From positions 3,162,001 through 3,226,000 of the forward strand of contig OZ240668.1 in NCBI GenBank assembly GCA_965198655.1: 64,000 nt of DNA, given 5' to 3'. Shown here piece after piece: positions 55,992 through 64,000 of the stretch. Source of the DNA: Lichenicola sp965198655 (lineage in GTDB: Bacteria > Pseudomonadota > Alphaproteobacteria > Acetobacterales > Acetobacteraceae). A program made the position numbers and the translations under genes. The notes below the pieces were generated by a model, which worked only from the letters and a program-made list of their open reading frames with translations, had not been told where the DNA came from and made no database searches. Every line of letters starts with the position of its first letter. Position 1 is the stretch's first letter.

Positions 55992-56843
55992 ATGAATCGG
56001 CCGCCAACGCACCTGCCGCGGTTGCTGGCAGCTTGCATCCTTCTTGCCCCCGCCGCCCGGACGGGTGCTGCGGAAACCTGCACGTTCAGCGGCAGGACCG
56101 ACTACGGAGGCCGCCTGCAGGTCGTTGCCGACTCCAGCACCGCCGGGGGACGAACCGAGATCGACGTGCGGCTGGAACTGAACGCAACGCCCCTGCCACT
56201 GATCCACACCCGCTATCTCATGCAGGAGATCAGCTCCTGGCGCCCGAACGGCATCGAGCAGGTTGCGGTGAACGACCGTTACAGCATCGACGGGCACATC
56301 GTCCGGCAACAATGGGACGTGTACGATCGCGCCGCGGACGGCCTGCACGCCTTTCGGGTACAGGGAAAGAGGTCGGGCGAGTTCCAGCGCCAGCATCCCG
56401 AGTTCATGCAATTCTGGAACCCCGACCGGTTCGGCCAGCCCTGGCTCGGCGATTATCCCTACTCGATCAGCGCGCGACGACCGGATCTGGATCTGCACCA
56501 GGATCCATCCCTCGTTCAAACCCCCCTGGCCCTCGCGTTCTACTGGCTGCGCCGGCTACCCCCGCAGGGCAGCGTCGTGCCCTTGTTCCTGCCCGGCTTC
56601 AAGGAGCAGAAGCTCGTGAGACTGGCGATCGGCCCCATGCCGGGCCAGCAGCCCGGAGGCGTGTCGGGTTGGAAGGCGCCGATTGAGTACCCCTACCTCA
56701 GCCCTACCCAACCCTCGGCAGCGTTCGCCTGGACGTCGAGCGACCGGCACGTCCGGCAACTGTCCTTCGACCTCCATGGCGTGGAGCACAGCGCGCGCGG
56801 CGTCATCCAGGGGGATGGATGCAGGAGCGTGCCGCCGAGCTGA
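55992..56843 (+). CDS. Secreted hypothetical protein
   Basis: This 283-residue protein starts with a signal peptide (PRLLAACILLAPAARTGAA). The mature part has a beta-rich look (TDYGGRLQVVADSS, RTEIDVRLELN) and a C-terminal segment with repeated strands. Cys residues at both ends of the mature chain (ETCTFSG, GDGCRS) may form a disulfide. No known family. It is divergent from the phosphatase gene and 130 bases before the peptidase gene. Confidence 0.8.
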   Translation: MNRPPTHLPRLLAACILLAPAARTGAAETCTFSGRTDYGGRLQVVADSSTAGGRTEIDVRLELNATPLPLIHTRYLMQEISSWRPNGIEQVAVNDRYSIDGHIVRQQWDVYDRAADGLHAFRVQGKRSGEFQRQHPEFMQFWNPDRFGQPWLGDYPYSISARRPDLDLHQDPSLVQTPLALAFYWLRRLPPQGSVVPLFLPGFKEQKLVRLAIGPMPGQQPGGVSGWKAPIEYPYLSPTQPSAAFAWTSSDRHVRQLSFDLHGVEHSARGVIQGDGCRSVPPS

Positions 56844-56973
56844 ACCAGCGGCGCACCATGCCGTTGGCAGAAACGCACGTCGGATCGCCACGCCGCCTGG
56901 CTCAAGCTGAACCAGGCGACTTGACGGCCTTCATGCGCGACGTCAAAGGAAGCGCCCCGCTCCGGAGAACTCG

Positions 56974-59154
56974 ATGCGCCCGAGATCGCGGTCCAGCCTT
57001 GCCATCCCGTTCCTTGTCGCAGGCCTCCTCGCCAACGCGTCGGTGCTGGCCGGCGACCGGGGTGCGCCGGCAACAACCGTGGCGCCGGTGACCGACACCT
57101 ACCACGGCGTCACGGTCACCGATCCCTATCGTTGGCTGGAGAACGGCGCCGACCCCAAGGTCGAGGCCTGGTCCGCGTCGCAGAACGCCCGGACCCGGAC
57201 CTATCTGGACCGCCTTCCCGAGCGTCGCGCCCTGTTCGACCGCATCCTGTCCCTGACCGACGCGGCGTCGCCGGCCTACCACGACCTGCACGAAGCGGGC
57301 GGCCGCCTGTTCGCGCTCGCGGTCCAGCCGCCGAAGCAGCAGCCGCTGGTGGTCGACATGGACCCGTCCGGCAACCCCGCGACGGCGCGCGCCGTGGTCG
57401 ACCCGAACGCGATCGATCCCGGCGGCCAGACGGAAATCGACTGGTACGTGCCGTCGCCGGACGGCAAGCTCGTCGCCGCCTCGCTGTCGCGCAACGGCAG
57501 CGAGGACGGCACGGTGCACGTCTTCGACGTCGCGACCGGACGCGACCTCGGCGAGGCGGTTCCCCGCGCACAGTATCCGACCGCGGGCGGCAGCCTCGCC
57601 TGGAAGTCCGACTCCTCCGGATTCTGGTACACGCGCTATCCCGGCGTCGAGCGTCCGGAGGCGGACCGGAACTTCTACCAGCAGGTCTACTTCCACGCGC
57701 TGCACGCCGATCCCGTCACCGACAGCTACGTCGCCGGGAAGGACTTCCCGCGGATCGCCGAGATCGTCCTGGACGGCAGCCAGAACCGGAACGGCGTGCT
57801 GATGTCGGTCGCCAACGGCGATGGCGGCGAGTTCGCGCAATACGTCATCGCCCAGGCGAGCGGGCGCGTCCGCAAGGTCAGCGACTTCGCCGACAAGGTC
57901 GTCGCCGCGTCGATCGGACCCGACGACGTGCTCTACCTCGTGTCCCGCAAGGACGCACCGCGCGGCCAGTTGCTCGGTCTTCCCCTGTCGGACCCCGTCC
58001 TGGCGCACGCCAAGGTCCTGGTGAAGCAGGGCGACGGCGTGATCGAGGGTGGCGGCGAGTTCGGCGGCGAGGCGGTGGCGGTGACGCCGGGCTCGCTCTA
58101 CCTGCGCGAGCTGGTGGGCGGTCCGTCGCGTGTGTCGATCTATGGCCACGACGGCACGCCGCAGGGCGTGGTGCCGCTGCCGCCGGTGACCGCCGTCAGC
58201 GAGGTCGAGCCGGCGGGAGACGGACACGTCCTGGTCGCGTTCGACAGCTATCTCAAGCCGCACCAGGTGGTGCGCTACGACGAGACGGCGAAGCACGTCG
58301 AGAACACGACGCTCGCCTCCACCAGCCCCGTGGACTTCGGCGGCATCACGGTGGAGCGCGCGTTCACGGTGTCCCGGGACGGCACCCGTGTCCCGTTCAA
58401 CATCGTCATGAACAAGGAGACCAGGCTCGACGGCCGCAACCCGCTCCTGCTCTACGGCTACGGCGGCTACAACATCTCGGACGAGCCGAGATTTCTCGGC
58501 GCCGGCTTCCGCGCCTGGCTCGCCGCGGGCGGCATCTACGTGGACGCGAACCTGCGCGGCGGCGGCGAGTATGGCGAGACCTGGCACCAGCAGGGCGCGC
58601 TGCTGAACAAGCAGCACGTGTTCGACGACTTCATCGCGGTCGCGCGCCAGCTCGTGGCGCAGCGCTACACGTCGCCGCAGCACCTGGCGATCCTGGGCGG
58701 CAGCAACGGCGGGCTGCTGATGGGGGCGGCCCTGACGCAGGCGCCGCAGATGTTCAAGGCGGTGGTGTCCCTGGTCGGCATCTACGACATGATGCGCATC
58801 GAGCTCGACGCGAACGGCGCCTTCAACACGACCGAGTTCGGCACGGTGAAGGACCCGGCGCAGTTCCACGCCATGCTGGCCTATTCCCCCTACCAGGCAG
58901 TGCGCGACGGGGTGAGATATCCGGCGGTGTTCATGGCCACCGGAACCCATGACGGACGGGTCAACCCGGCCCAGTCACGAAAGATGATTGCCCGGCTGCA
59001 AGCGGCCACCGCGTCGGACCAGTCGATCTACCTGTCGATCAGCGACAAGGCCGGACACGGCATCGGCAGCTCCGTGGCGGTCCGGGTGGGCCAGCAGGCG
59101 GACTACATGGCCTTCCTGTTCGACCAGCTTGGCATGAGCCTGCCGAAGTCCTGA
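56974..59154 (+). CDS. Prolyl oligopeptidase (S9A family), exported
   Basis: This 726-residue serine peptidase cuts short peptides after proline. After a signal-like N-terminus (LAIPFLVAGLLANASVLAG) comes a seven-bladed beta-propeller with the S9A start DPYRWLEN. The catalytic alpha/beta domain follows with Ser577 in GGSNGG, Asp660 in THDGRV and His695 in KAGHGIG. All catalytic residues and the usual length are present. The export signal suggests a periplasmic location. Confidence 0.96.
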   Translation: MRPRSRSSLAIPFLVAGLLANASVLAGDRGAPATTVAPVTDTYHGVTVTDPYRWLENGADPKVEAWSASQNARTRTYLDRLPERRALFDRILSLTDAASPAYHDLHEAGGRLFALAVQPPKQQPLVVDMDPSGNPATARAVVDPNAIDPGGQTEIDWYVPSPDGKLVAASLSRNGSEDGTVHVFDVATGRDLGEAVPRAQYPTAGGSLAWKSDSSGFWYTRYPGVERPEADRNFYQQVYFHALHADPVTDSYVAGKDFPRIAEIVLDGSQNRNGVLMSVANGDGGEFAQYVIAQASGRVRKVSDFADKVVAASIGPDDVLYLVSRKDAPRGQLLGLPLSDPVLAHAKVLVKQGDGVIEGGGEFGGEAVAVTPGSLYLRELVGGPSRVSIYGHDGTPQGVVPLPPVTAVSEVEPAGDGHVLVAFDSYLKPHQVVRYDETAKHVENTTLASTSPVDFGGITVERAFTVSRDGTRVPFNIVMNKETRLDGRNPLLLYGYGGYNISDEPRFLGAGFRAWLAAGGIYVDANLRGGGEYGETWHQQGALLNKQHVFDDFIAVARQLVAQRYTSPQHLAILGGSNGGLLMGAALTQAPQMFKAVVSLVGIYDMMRIELDANGAFNTTEFGTVKDPAQFHAMLAYSPYQAVRDGVRYPAVFMATGTHDGRVNPAQSRKMIARLQAATASDQSIYLSISDKAGHGIGSSVAVRVGQQADYMAFLFDQLGMSLPKS

Positions 59155-59174
59155 CAGCCAGTCGTGCCACCGAT

Positions 59175-59209
59175 CCCGGTCGCCGCCTCAGAGTTGGCGA
59201 CGATCCGGG
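59175..59209. terminator. Possible bidirectional terminator
   Basis: CCCGGTCGCC and GGCGA...CCGGG form an imperfect stem between the convergent peptidase and lipoprotein genes. There is no T-run, so it is only tentative. Confidence 0.3.
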
Positions 59210-59230
59210 CTCGAAACGACGGAATGCCGA

Positions 59231-59566
59231 TCAAGGAAAAACGTAGCCGAAGCGGACATATCCAGGGAACACCGGATATGGATAGTATCCCGCGTAATAC
59301 GGATAGGATCCATAGAACGGGTAGGCCGCGTAATAGGGATAGGCCGCATAGTACGGGTAGCCGGAATAGACGACGGTGGGATGGGCTGTCGCGACAAGCT
59401 GATTGCTGGGCGTGCGTGTCTGGGTCGTCGCCAACTGCTGCGTGCGGGGAGTGGATGCAGGTGCGGATGCCACCGGCAATGCCACCAGTGGCGGCGGCGG
59501 TGGCTCGACGACGCATCCGGTCAGCATGGCCAACAGGACTGAACTTCCGATTCGATGTGCGCGCAT
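59231..59566 (-). CDS. Tyr/Pro-rich putative lipoprotein
   Basis: This 111-residue protein has a lipobox LAMLTGC (Cys at about residue 17) after a short leader. A Pro-rich spacer follows, then a C-terminal run of Tyr-rich units such as YPYYAAYPYYAAYPFYGSYP and YYAGYYPYPV. It should be anchored in the outer membrane. ATG at 59566 is supported by GGGTGGA. Repeats of this kind are known from envelope proteins but the role is not known. It is convergent with the peptidase gene. Confidence 0.75.
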   Translation of the reverse strand: MRAHRIGSSVLLAMLTGCVVEPPPPPLVALPVASAPASTPRTQQLATTQTRTPSNQLVATAHPTVVYSGYPYYAAYPYYAAYPFYGSYPYYAGYYPYPVFPGYVRFGYVFP

Positions 59567-59736
59567 GTCATCCACCCCGACGATCCGCAGAAGAATTGGA
59601 AGCCGCTCGGCGTCCTGCAATCGGCGTCGTCGGACGGAGGATTACCTTTGCGTGAGCCGACGCGGCACGAAGATCCTTCGATACAAGACGAGACGATTTG
59701 AGTACATCGACGGCCATGACGTTGGAGGAAGCAAGC

Positions 59737-60438
59737 ATGTCCGGCCTTGGCCCGTTGACCGTCGCCGCGGCGCTGTGGGTCGGCGTGCATGTCGGCATCG
59801 CCGGCACCTCCGTGCGTCGGGCGGTGGCCGGGCAGATCGGCGAGGCCGGGTTCCGCGGCGTGTTCTCGCTGCTTTCCGTCGCCGCGATCACCGCCCTGGT
59901 GGTGACCTACAAGCGCGCCCGCCTGGCCGGCAGCGAACAGCTCTGGACAGCGCCGTACTGGCTGGGCTGGATCCTCGTCCTGCTGATGGCGCCGGCCTTC
60001 GTGCTGTTGGCAGGCTCGGTCGTGCGGCCGAACCCGACCGAGGTCGGCGGCGAGCGGGCGCTCGGGCAGGAGCCGCGCGGGCTCGCGCGCGTCACCCGCC
60101 ACCCGATGCTCTGGTCGTTCGCGACCTGGTCGGCGGTCCACGTGGTCGGCAACGGCGACCTGGTGTCGCTGCTGTTCTTCGGCGCCTTCGGGGTCACCGC
60201 CCTAGCCGGCATGCCCTCGATCGACGCCAAGCTGGCGAAGCGCGATCCGCAGAACTGGGCGCGGCTGCGCGACGCGACCTCGATCCTGCCGTTCGGCGCC
60301 ATCATGGCCGGGCGCAACCGGCTGGCGCTGCGGGAGATCGGCTGGATCGCGCCGGCGGCCGGACTGGCGCTCTGGGCGCTGCTGCTGGTGATCCACCCCC
60401 GGCTGTTCGGGGTGTCGCCGCTGCCAGGGCAAGGCTGA
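59737..60438 (+). CDS. NnrU-family membrane protein
   Basis: This 233-residue protein has six or seven membrane helices and the NnrU signature RVTRHPMLWSFATWSAVHVV with the conserved HP, followed by NGD. The family is found in nitrogen-oxide metabolism clusters and elsewhere; the molecular role is unclear. ATG at 59737 has GGAGGAAG right before it, better than the upstream in-frame ATGs at 59698 and 59716. No denitrification genes are nearby. Confidence 0.93.
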   Translation: MSGLGPLTVAAALWVGVHVGIAGTSVRRAVAGQIGEAGFRGVFSLLSVAAITALVVTYKRARLAGSEQLWTAPYWLGWILVLLMAPAFVLLAGSVVRPNPTEVGGERALGQEPRGLARVTRHPMLWSFATWSAVHVVGNGDLVSLLFFGAFGVTALAGMPSIDAKLAKRDPQNWARLRDATSILPFGAIMAGRNRLALREIGWIAPAAGLALWALLLVIHPRLFGVSPLPGQG

Positions 60439-60672
60439 GCGCGCCGGCTCCCGTTCGAACGGCGACGTGCGAGCGGGACGCTGATGGCAAGGACGCCGCA
60501 CCGGCGCGAGGTCGAGGTGCGGCTCCACCAGGGCGCCTTGGGCACGCGGAGCGCGGCGCGGAAGGGCAACGCTCGCCTGACGTGTCGCGACCAACGCTGA
60601 CGCCGGATCGGTTTCCTTCTATGCCGGACGCCGCCGGAGCGCCCGGTCGCGGCGCAGCAGGAGAGCGAACCG

Positions 60673-62439
60673 TTGGCCGATCGTTGGAACAGCCTGCCCG
60701 CGATGCTGCTGGGCCTCGCCGCCCGACACGGCGACCGGCCGATGCTGCGGCACTGGGGCGCAGGCGGCTGGCAGCGGACCAGCTGGCGCGACTTCGCCAC
60801 CGCGGTCGCCGCGGCGGCGTCCGGCCTGCGGGCGCATGGCATCGGTGCCGGCGACCGGGTGCTGCTGGTCAGCGAGAACCGTCCGGAGCTCCCGATCGCG
60901 GAAACGGCGCTGCTGTCGCTCGGTGCTGTCGTGGTGCCGACCTACGTCACCAACACCGTGCGGGACGACGCCCACATCCTGCGCGATAGCGGGGCCACGG
61001 CTGCGATCGTGTCCAGCGCCGCCCTGGCGACGCGGGTGGGCGAGGCGGCGGGTCCGGGCGCCTTGGACCTGCTGGTGTCGATGGAGCCGGCCGACGGGGC
61101 GCTGCCGTGGCAGGGGCTGCTCGGGGGTCCCGACGATCCGGCCCGGCTCGCGGCCGACGTCGCGGGGCTCCGGCCGGGCGACCTCGCCTGCCTGATCTAC
61201 ACCTCCGGCACCGGCGGTGCGCCCAGGGGGGTGATGCTGCCGCATCGCTCCATGCTGGCCAACCAGCGGGCCATCGCCGAGGTGTTGACGCCGATGCGCC
61301 TCGACGGCGAGCGCTACCTGTCGTTCCTGCCGTTGTCGCATTCCTACGAGCACACGGTCGGCAACTACATCCTGCCCTCGCTCGGGATGGAGGTGGTGTA
61401 CAGCCGCGGCGCCGACCGGCTGGCCGCCGAGTTCCGGGAGATCGAGCCGGCCCTGGTCACCGCCGTGCCGCGCCTGTTCGAGGTGCTGCGCGGCCGCATC
61501 ACCGCCGAGGTGGCGCGCCAGCCGCAGTGGAAGCGGGCCCTGTTCGCCCGCACGCTCCGGCTCGGCCTGCAACGGCTCGACGGGCCGCCGCTCACGTTGG
61601 CGCAGCGCATCGAGGACCTGGCCCTGGACCGGCTGGTGCGTCAAACGGTGCGTCAGCGCTTCGGCAGCCGGCTGCAGGCGATCGTGTCCGGCGGCGCGCG
61701 GCTCGACCCGGAGCTGTCCGGCTTCTTCCTGGCCCTCGGCGTGCCGCTGCTGCAGGGCTACGGCCAGACCGAGGCGGGGCCGGTGGTCAGCGTGAACCTG
61801 CCCTGGGACAACGACCGCCGCAGCGTCGGCCGGCCGCTGCCGGGGGTGGAGGCGCGCATCGCCGGCACTGGCGAGCTGCTGCTGCGCGGCGAGCTGGTGA
61901 TGGACGGCTACTGGAACGACGCGGCCGGGACGGCGATCCGGCACGATCCCGATACCGACCCGCAAGGCGAACCTTGGCTGCACACCGGCGACGTGGCGCG
62001 GATCGAGCACGGACGGATCGTGATCGAGGACCGGCTGCGCGACGTCATCAAGCTGCTGAACGGCGAGATGGTCAGCCCGGCCAAGCTGGAAACCCTGCTG
62101 ATGGGCGAGGATGACATCGTCCAGGCCGTGGTCGCGGGCGAAGGCCGGCACCACGTGGTGGCCCTGCTGGTGCCGGCCGAGGACGCCGATCCGGCGGCGG
62201 CGGTCCGGCGGGTGAACGCGAAGCTGGCCCGGCCGGAGCAGATCCGGCGCTGGGGCGTCATGCCCGCCGCCACGATCGAGAACGGGCTGCTGACGGCGTC
62301 CATGAAGCTCCGCCGCCGCCTGGTGCTGCAGCGACATGCCGCCGAGGTCGACGCGTTGTACGGGTCGGCGGCTAAGGCCAGGGGCCTTGCCCCTGGACCC
62401 CATGAAGGGCGAAGCCCTTCAAACCCGATTCTTAAGTAA
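60673..62439 (+). CDS. AMP-forming acyl-CoA synthetase (long-chain type)
   Basis: This 588-residue adenylate-forming enzyme starts with TTG. Motifs are IYTSGTGGAPRGVMLPH (ATP loop), LPLSHSYEH (A4-type), GYGQTEAGP, YWN and HTGDVARI with the hinge DRLRDVIKLLNGE. The C-terminal adenylation subdomain has the Lys in the SMKLRR area. It activates a fatty or similar acid with ATP and CoA. The last 20 or so residues (KARGLAPGPHEG and on) are encoded by repeat copy 3. The natural stop was therefore probably replaced, and the tail is not expected to be functional. Confidence 0.92.
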   Translation: MADRWNSLPAMLLGLAARHGDRPMLRHWGAGGWQRTSWRDFATAVAAAASGLRAHGIGAGDRVLLVSENRPELPIAETALLSLGAVVVPTYVTNTVRDDAHILRDSGATAAIVSSAALATRVGEAAGPGALDLLVSMEPADGALPWQGLLGGPDDPARLAADVAGLRPGDLACLIYTSGTGGAPRGVMLPHRSMLANQRAIAEVLTPMRLDGERYLSFLPLSHSYEHTVGNYILPSLGMEVVYSRGADRLAAEFREIEPALVTAVPRLFEVLRGRITAEVARQPQWKRALFARTLRLGLQRLDGPPLTLAQRIEDLALDRLVRQTVRQRFGSRLQAIVSGGARLDPELSGFFLALGVPLLQGYGQTEAGPVVSVNLPWDNDRRSVGRPLPGVEARIAGTGELLLRGELVMDGYWNDAAGTAIRHDPDTDPQGEPWLHTGDVARIEHGRIVIEDRLRDVIKLLNGEMVSPAKLETLLMGEDDIVQAVVAGEGRHHVVALLVPAEDADPAAAVRRVNAKLARPEQIRRWGVMPAATIENGLLTASMKLRRRLVLQRHAAEVDALYGSAAKARGLAPGPHEGRSPSNPILK

Positions 62440-62505
62440 AAGGGGTCTGGGGCCTCCGGCCCCAGCGGACCGAGCTGCGAAGCAGATCGGTGGGCAGCGC
62501 CCTGG
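62376..62505 (-). repeat. Hairpin-rich intergenic repeat, copy 3 (inverted)
   Basis: This copy is the reverse complement of the element at 47512 and 51571. It contains the same stems and the spacer ending AAACCCGATTCTT. It starts inside the acyl-CoA synthetase gene and ends 92 bases before the topoisomerase start. Confidence 0.9.
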
Positions 62506-62597
62506 ACTTGCTTCCTGGCCAGGCTGTCAAGACCCCGCCATGCAGCGACTCCGGCAACGATCTGGCGTCCGACGCCACCGGAACCTATAGTGAACGG

Positions 62598-64000
62598 ATG
62601 ACGCAGCAGATCGTCATCACCGAGAAGACCAGCCAGGCGAAGGACGTCCGCGCCGCGGTCGGCAACCGCTACGGCCCGATCCTGCCGGCGGAGGGTCACC
62701 TGTTCGACCTGCTGGAGCCGGAGCAGGTGGAACCGTCCTGGTCGCGCTGGCGCCCGGTGCTGCTTCGACCGGATGGGCTATACGGCACCAGGCCGGCCGC
62801 CGGCGGCAACAAGGCGGCCAAGCTCAAGGCGATCCGCGAGGCGCTGCGCGGCGCGCGCTGCGTCTGGCTCGCCACCGATTGCGACCGCGAAGGACAACTG
62901 ATCGGCCAGGAGATCCTGGAGCACTACTGCTACGGCGGCGAGGTGCGCCGGGTGATGTTCACCGCCCAGGACCCGCAGACGATCCGCGACGCGTTCTCCG
63001 CGGCAAAGCCGAACCGGGACTACCTGCCGCTCTACCAGGCGGCGGTCGCGCGGCGGCAGGCGGACCAGATCTATAACCTGTCGCTGACCCGCACCGCCAC
63101 CGTGACCCTGTCGCGCGGCGGCCGTGGCGTGATCGGGGTCGGCCGGGTGAAGACGCCGACGCTGGCGATCGTCTGCCGGCGCGAGGAGGAGATACGCAGC
63201 TTCGTGCCGCAGCGCTATCTCGAGGTGGTGGCGACAGCGACCGCGGAAGGCGGACGGTTCCGGATGCGGCACGCGCCGAAGGATCGCATTGTCGACCGGC
63301 GCGTCGCCGAGGCGATCGCCGCTTTGGCGGACGGCGATCGCGGGCCGCTCGCGGTCCGGGTGGAGGAGAAGCGGCAGGCCCCGCCCCGTCTGCACGACCT
63401 GCCGTCGTTGCAGAAGCTGTGTGCCTCACGCTTCGGCTGGACCGCCGCCCACACGCTGGAGGTGGCGCAGGAGCTGTACGACGGGCAGGGCAAGAAGGTC
63501 ATCACCTACCCGCGCGCGGAAACCCGCTGCCTGCCGGAAGCCCTGATCGGCGACGTGCCGCACGTCATCGCCGGGCTGCGAGCCGGGCAGAGCTTCGCCG
63601 CGATCCCGGTGCCCGACCCGCCGGTGATCCGACGCGGCGCTGGCGGCTGCTTCAACGACAAGGGCCTTGCGGGCGCCAGCCACCACGCGGTGATCCCGAA
63701 CCGCAACACCATCGACACCCTGCGCGCGGTGTGGCCGCGGCTCGGCGCGGACGAGCGACGCCTGTTCGACGTGATCGCCCGCTCCTACCTGGCGGCGATG
63801 ATGCCGGACTTCCGCTACCGCCAGACCACGGCGACGCGGGACGTGGCCGGCCACGCCTTCCGCGCCGTCGGCCGTCAGCCGATCGCGCTCGGCTGGCGCG
63901 CCGCCTATCCCGACTGGCAGCCGGCGGAGGAGACCGGCGAGGACGCGCAGCTGCTGCCCGCCTTGCGCGACGGCGCGGTCGCGGTCCTGTCCGAGCCTGC
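62598..64000 (+). CDS. Type IA DNA topoisomerase (TopB-like), partial
   Basis: The gene starts at ATG 62598 and runs off the right edge, so about 467 codons are seen. A Toprim domain shows VITEKTSQAKDV at the N-terminus and the metal site ATDCDREGQLIGQEIL. The catalytic Tyr is in ITYPRAETRCLPE. These are features of topoisomerase III, which relaxes or decatenates DNA by cutting one strand. The ITEKTSQ start differs from E. coli TopB and resembles accessory or plasmid-type enzymes, as far as memory allows. A 92-base gap separates it from repeat copy 3. Confidence 0.94.
   Translation, partial: MTQQIVITEKTSQAKDVRAAVGNRYGPILPAEGHLFDLLEPEQVEPSWSRWRPVLLRPDGLYGTRPAAGGNKAAKLKAIREALRGARCVWLATDCDREGQLIGQEILEHYCYGGEVRRVMFTAQDPQTIRDAFSAAKPNRDYLPLYQAAVARRQADQIYNLSLTRTATVTLSRGGRGVIGVGRVKTPTLAIVCRREEEIRSFVPQRYLEVVATATAEGGRFRMRHAPKDRIVDRRVAEAIAALADGDRGPLAVRVEEKRQAPPRLHDLPSLQKLCASRFGWTAAHTLEVAQELYDGQGKKVITYPRAETRCLPEALIGDVPHVIAGLRAGQSFAAIPVPDPPVIRRGAGGCFNDKGLAGASHHAVIPNRNTIDTLRAVWPRLGADERRLFDVIARSYLAAMMPDFRYRQTTATRDVAGHAFRAVGRQPIALGWRAAYPDWQPAEETGEDAQLLPALRDGAVAVLSEP

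Noticed and set aside
56902..58950. 680-codon open frame opposite the prolyl oligopeptidase gene
   Set aside because: Antisense shadow with no domain; the plus-strand gene has all catalytic residues.
60619..62403. 590-codon frame opposite the acyl-CoA synthetase
   Set aside because: Antisense shadow; Gln/Arg/His-rich composition and no motif.

Overview
This window is GC-rich DNA from an alphaproteobacterium, most likely a member of the Acetobacteraceae. The lineage is inferred, not proven. The supporting signs are the OprB-type porin, the style of the lipoyl-domain E2, and a hairpin-rich intergenic repeat present in three copies, a type I recall from genomes of that family. No rRNA, tRNA, CRISPR array or transposase was recognised.

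Positions 1 to about 46,000 form a catabolic accessory region for aromatic and related acids. It holds three PF04909 amidohydrolases (one a clear gamma-resorcylate-type decarboxylase), two FAD-dependent aromatic monooxygenases, an extradiol-type dioxygenase, VOC and SnoaL-like small enzymes, two alpha/beta hydrolases, a fumarylacetoacetate-hydrolase-family enzyme, two aldehyde dehydrogenases, an aryl-alcohol-type dehydrogenase, an acetoacetate CoA-transferase pair with a thiolase, an unusual E1/E2 pair of a 2-oxoacid dehydrogenase, pyruvate phosphate dikinase, an OprB porin and several MFS transporters. Regulators of the LysR (three), GntR and MarR families sit among them. The plausible flow is uptake through the porin and MFS carriers, decarboxylation or hydroxylation of the ring, ring cleavage, hydrolysis, then entry into acetyl-CoA and pyruvate. 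Substrates are not fixed by the sequence.

The catabolic region is in visible decay and rearrangement. Two aromatic-acid MFS genes are broken (an internal deletion near 16,360 and a one-base slip in a homopolymer at 31,481-31,485). Non-coding stretches hold relics of an OprB C-terminus, an FAD monooxygenase, an OprB N-terminus, an amidohydrolase, an aldo/keto reductase and a frameshifted DUF6232-type protein. A 27-bp double inverted repeat with the same architecture lies before the MarR gene and again upstream of the MhpA-like monooxygenase, which suggests a shared regulon.

Positions 45,210-47,487 carry a sugar-type MFS carrier and a KdgK-like sugar kinase. Positions 47,754-51,105 hold the most striking locus. 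It is a 538-residue polymorphic-toxin-like protein ending in a WHH nuclease domain, overlapping a SUKH (SMI1/KNR4) immunity gene. An orphan copy of the toxin tip, a frameshifted second SUKH gene and an intact third SUKH gene follow. Direct copies of the hairpin repeat flank the whole locus (47,512-47,626 and 51,571-51,726).

Positions 51,777-64,000 look like ordinary chromosome: DUF1275, DUF2252 and DUF2721 proteins, a PAP2-type phosphatase, a secreted hypothetical protein, a prolyl oligopeptidase, a Tyr-rich lipoprotein, an NnrU protein, an acyl-CoA synthetase whose C-terminus is encoded by the third repeat copy, and a type IA topoisomerase that runs off the right edge.
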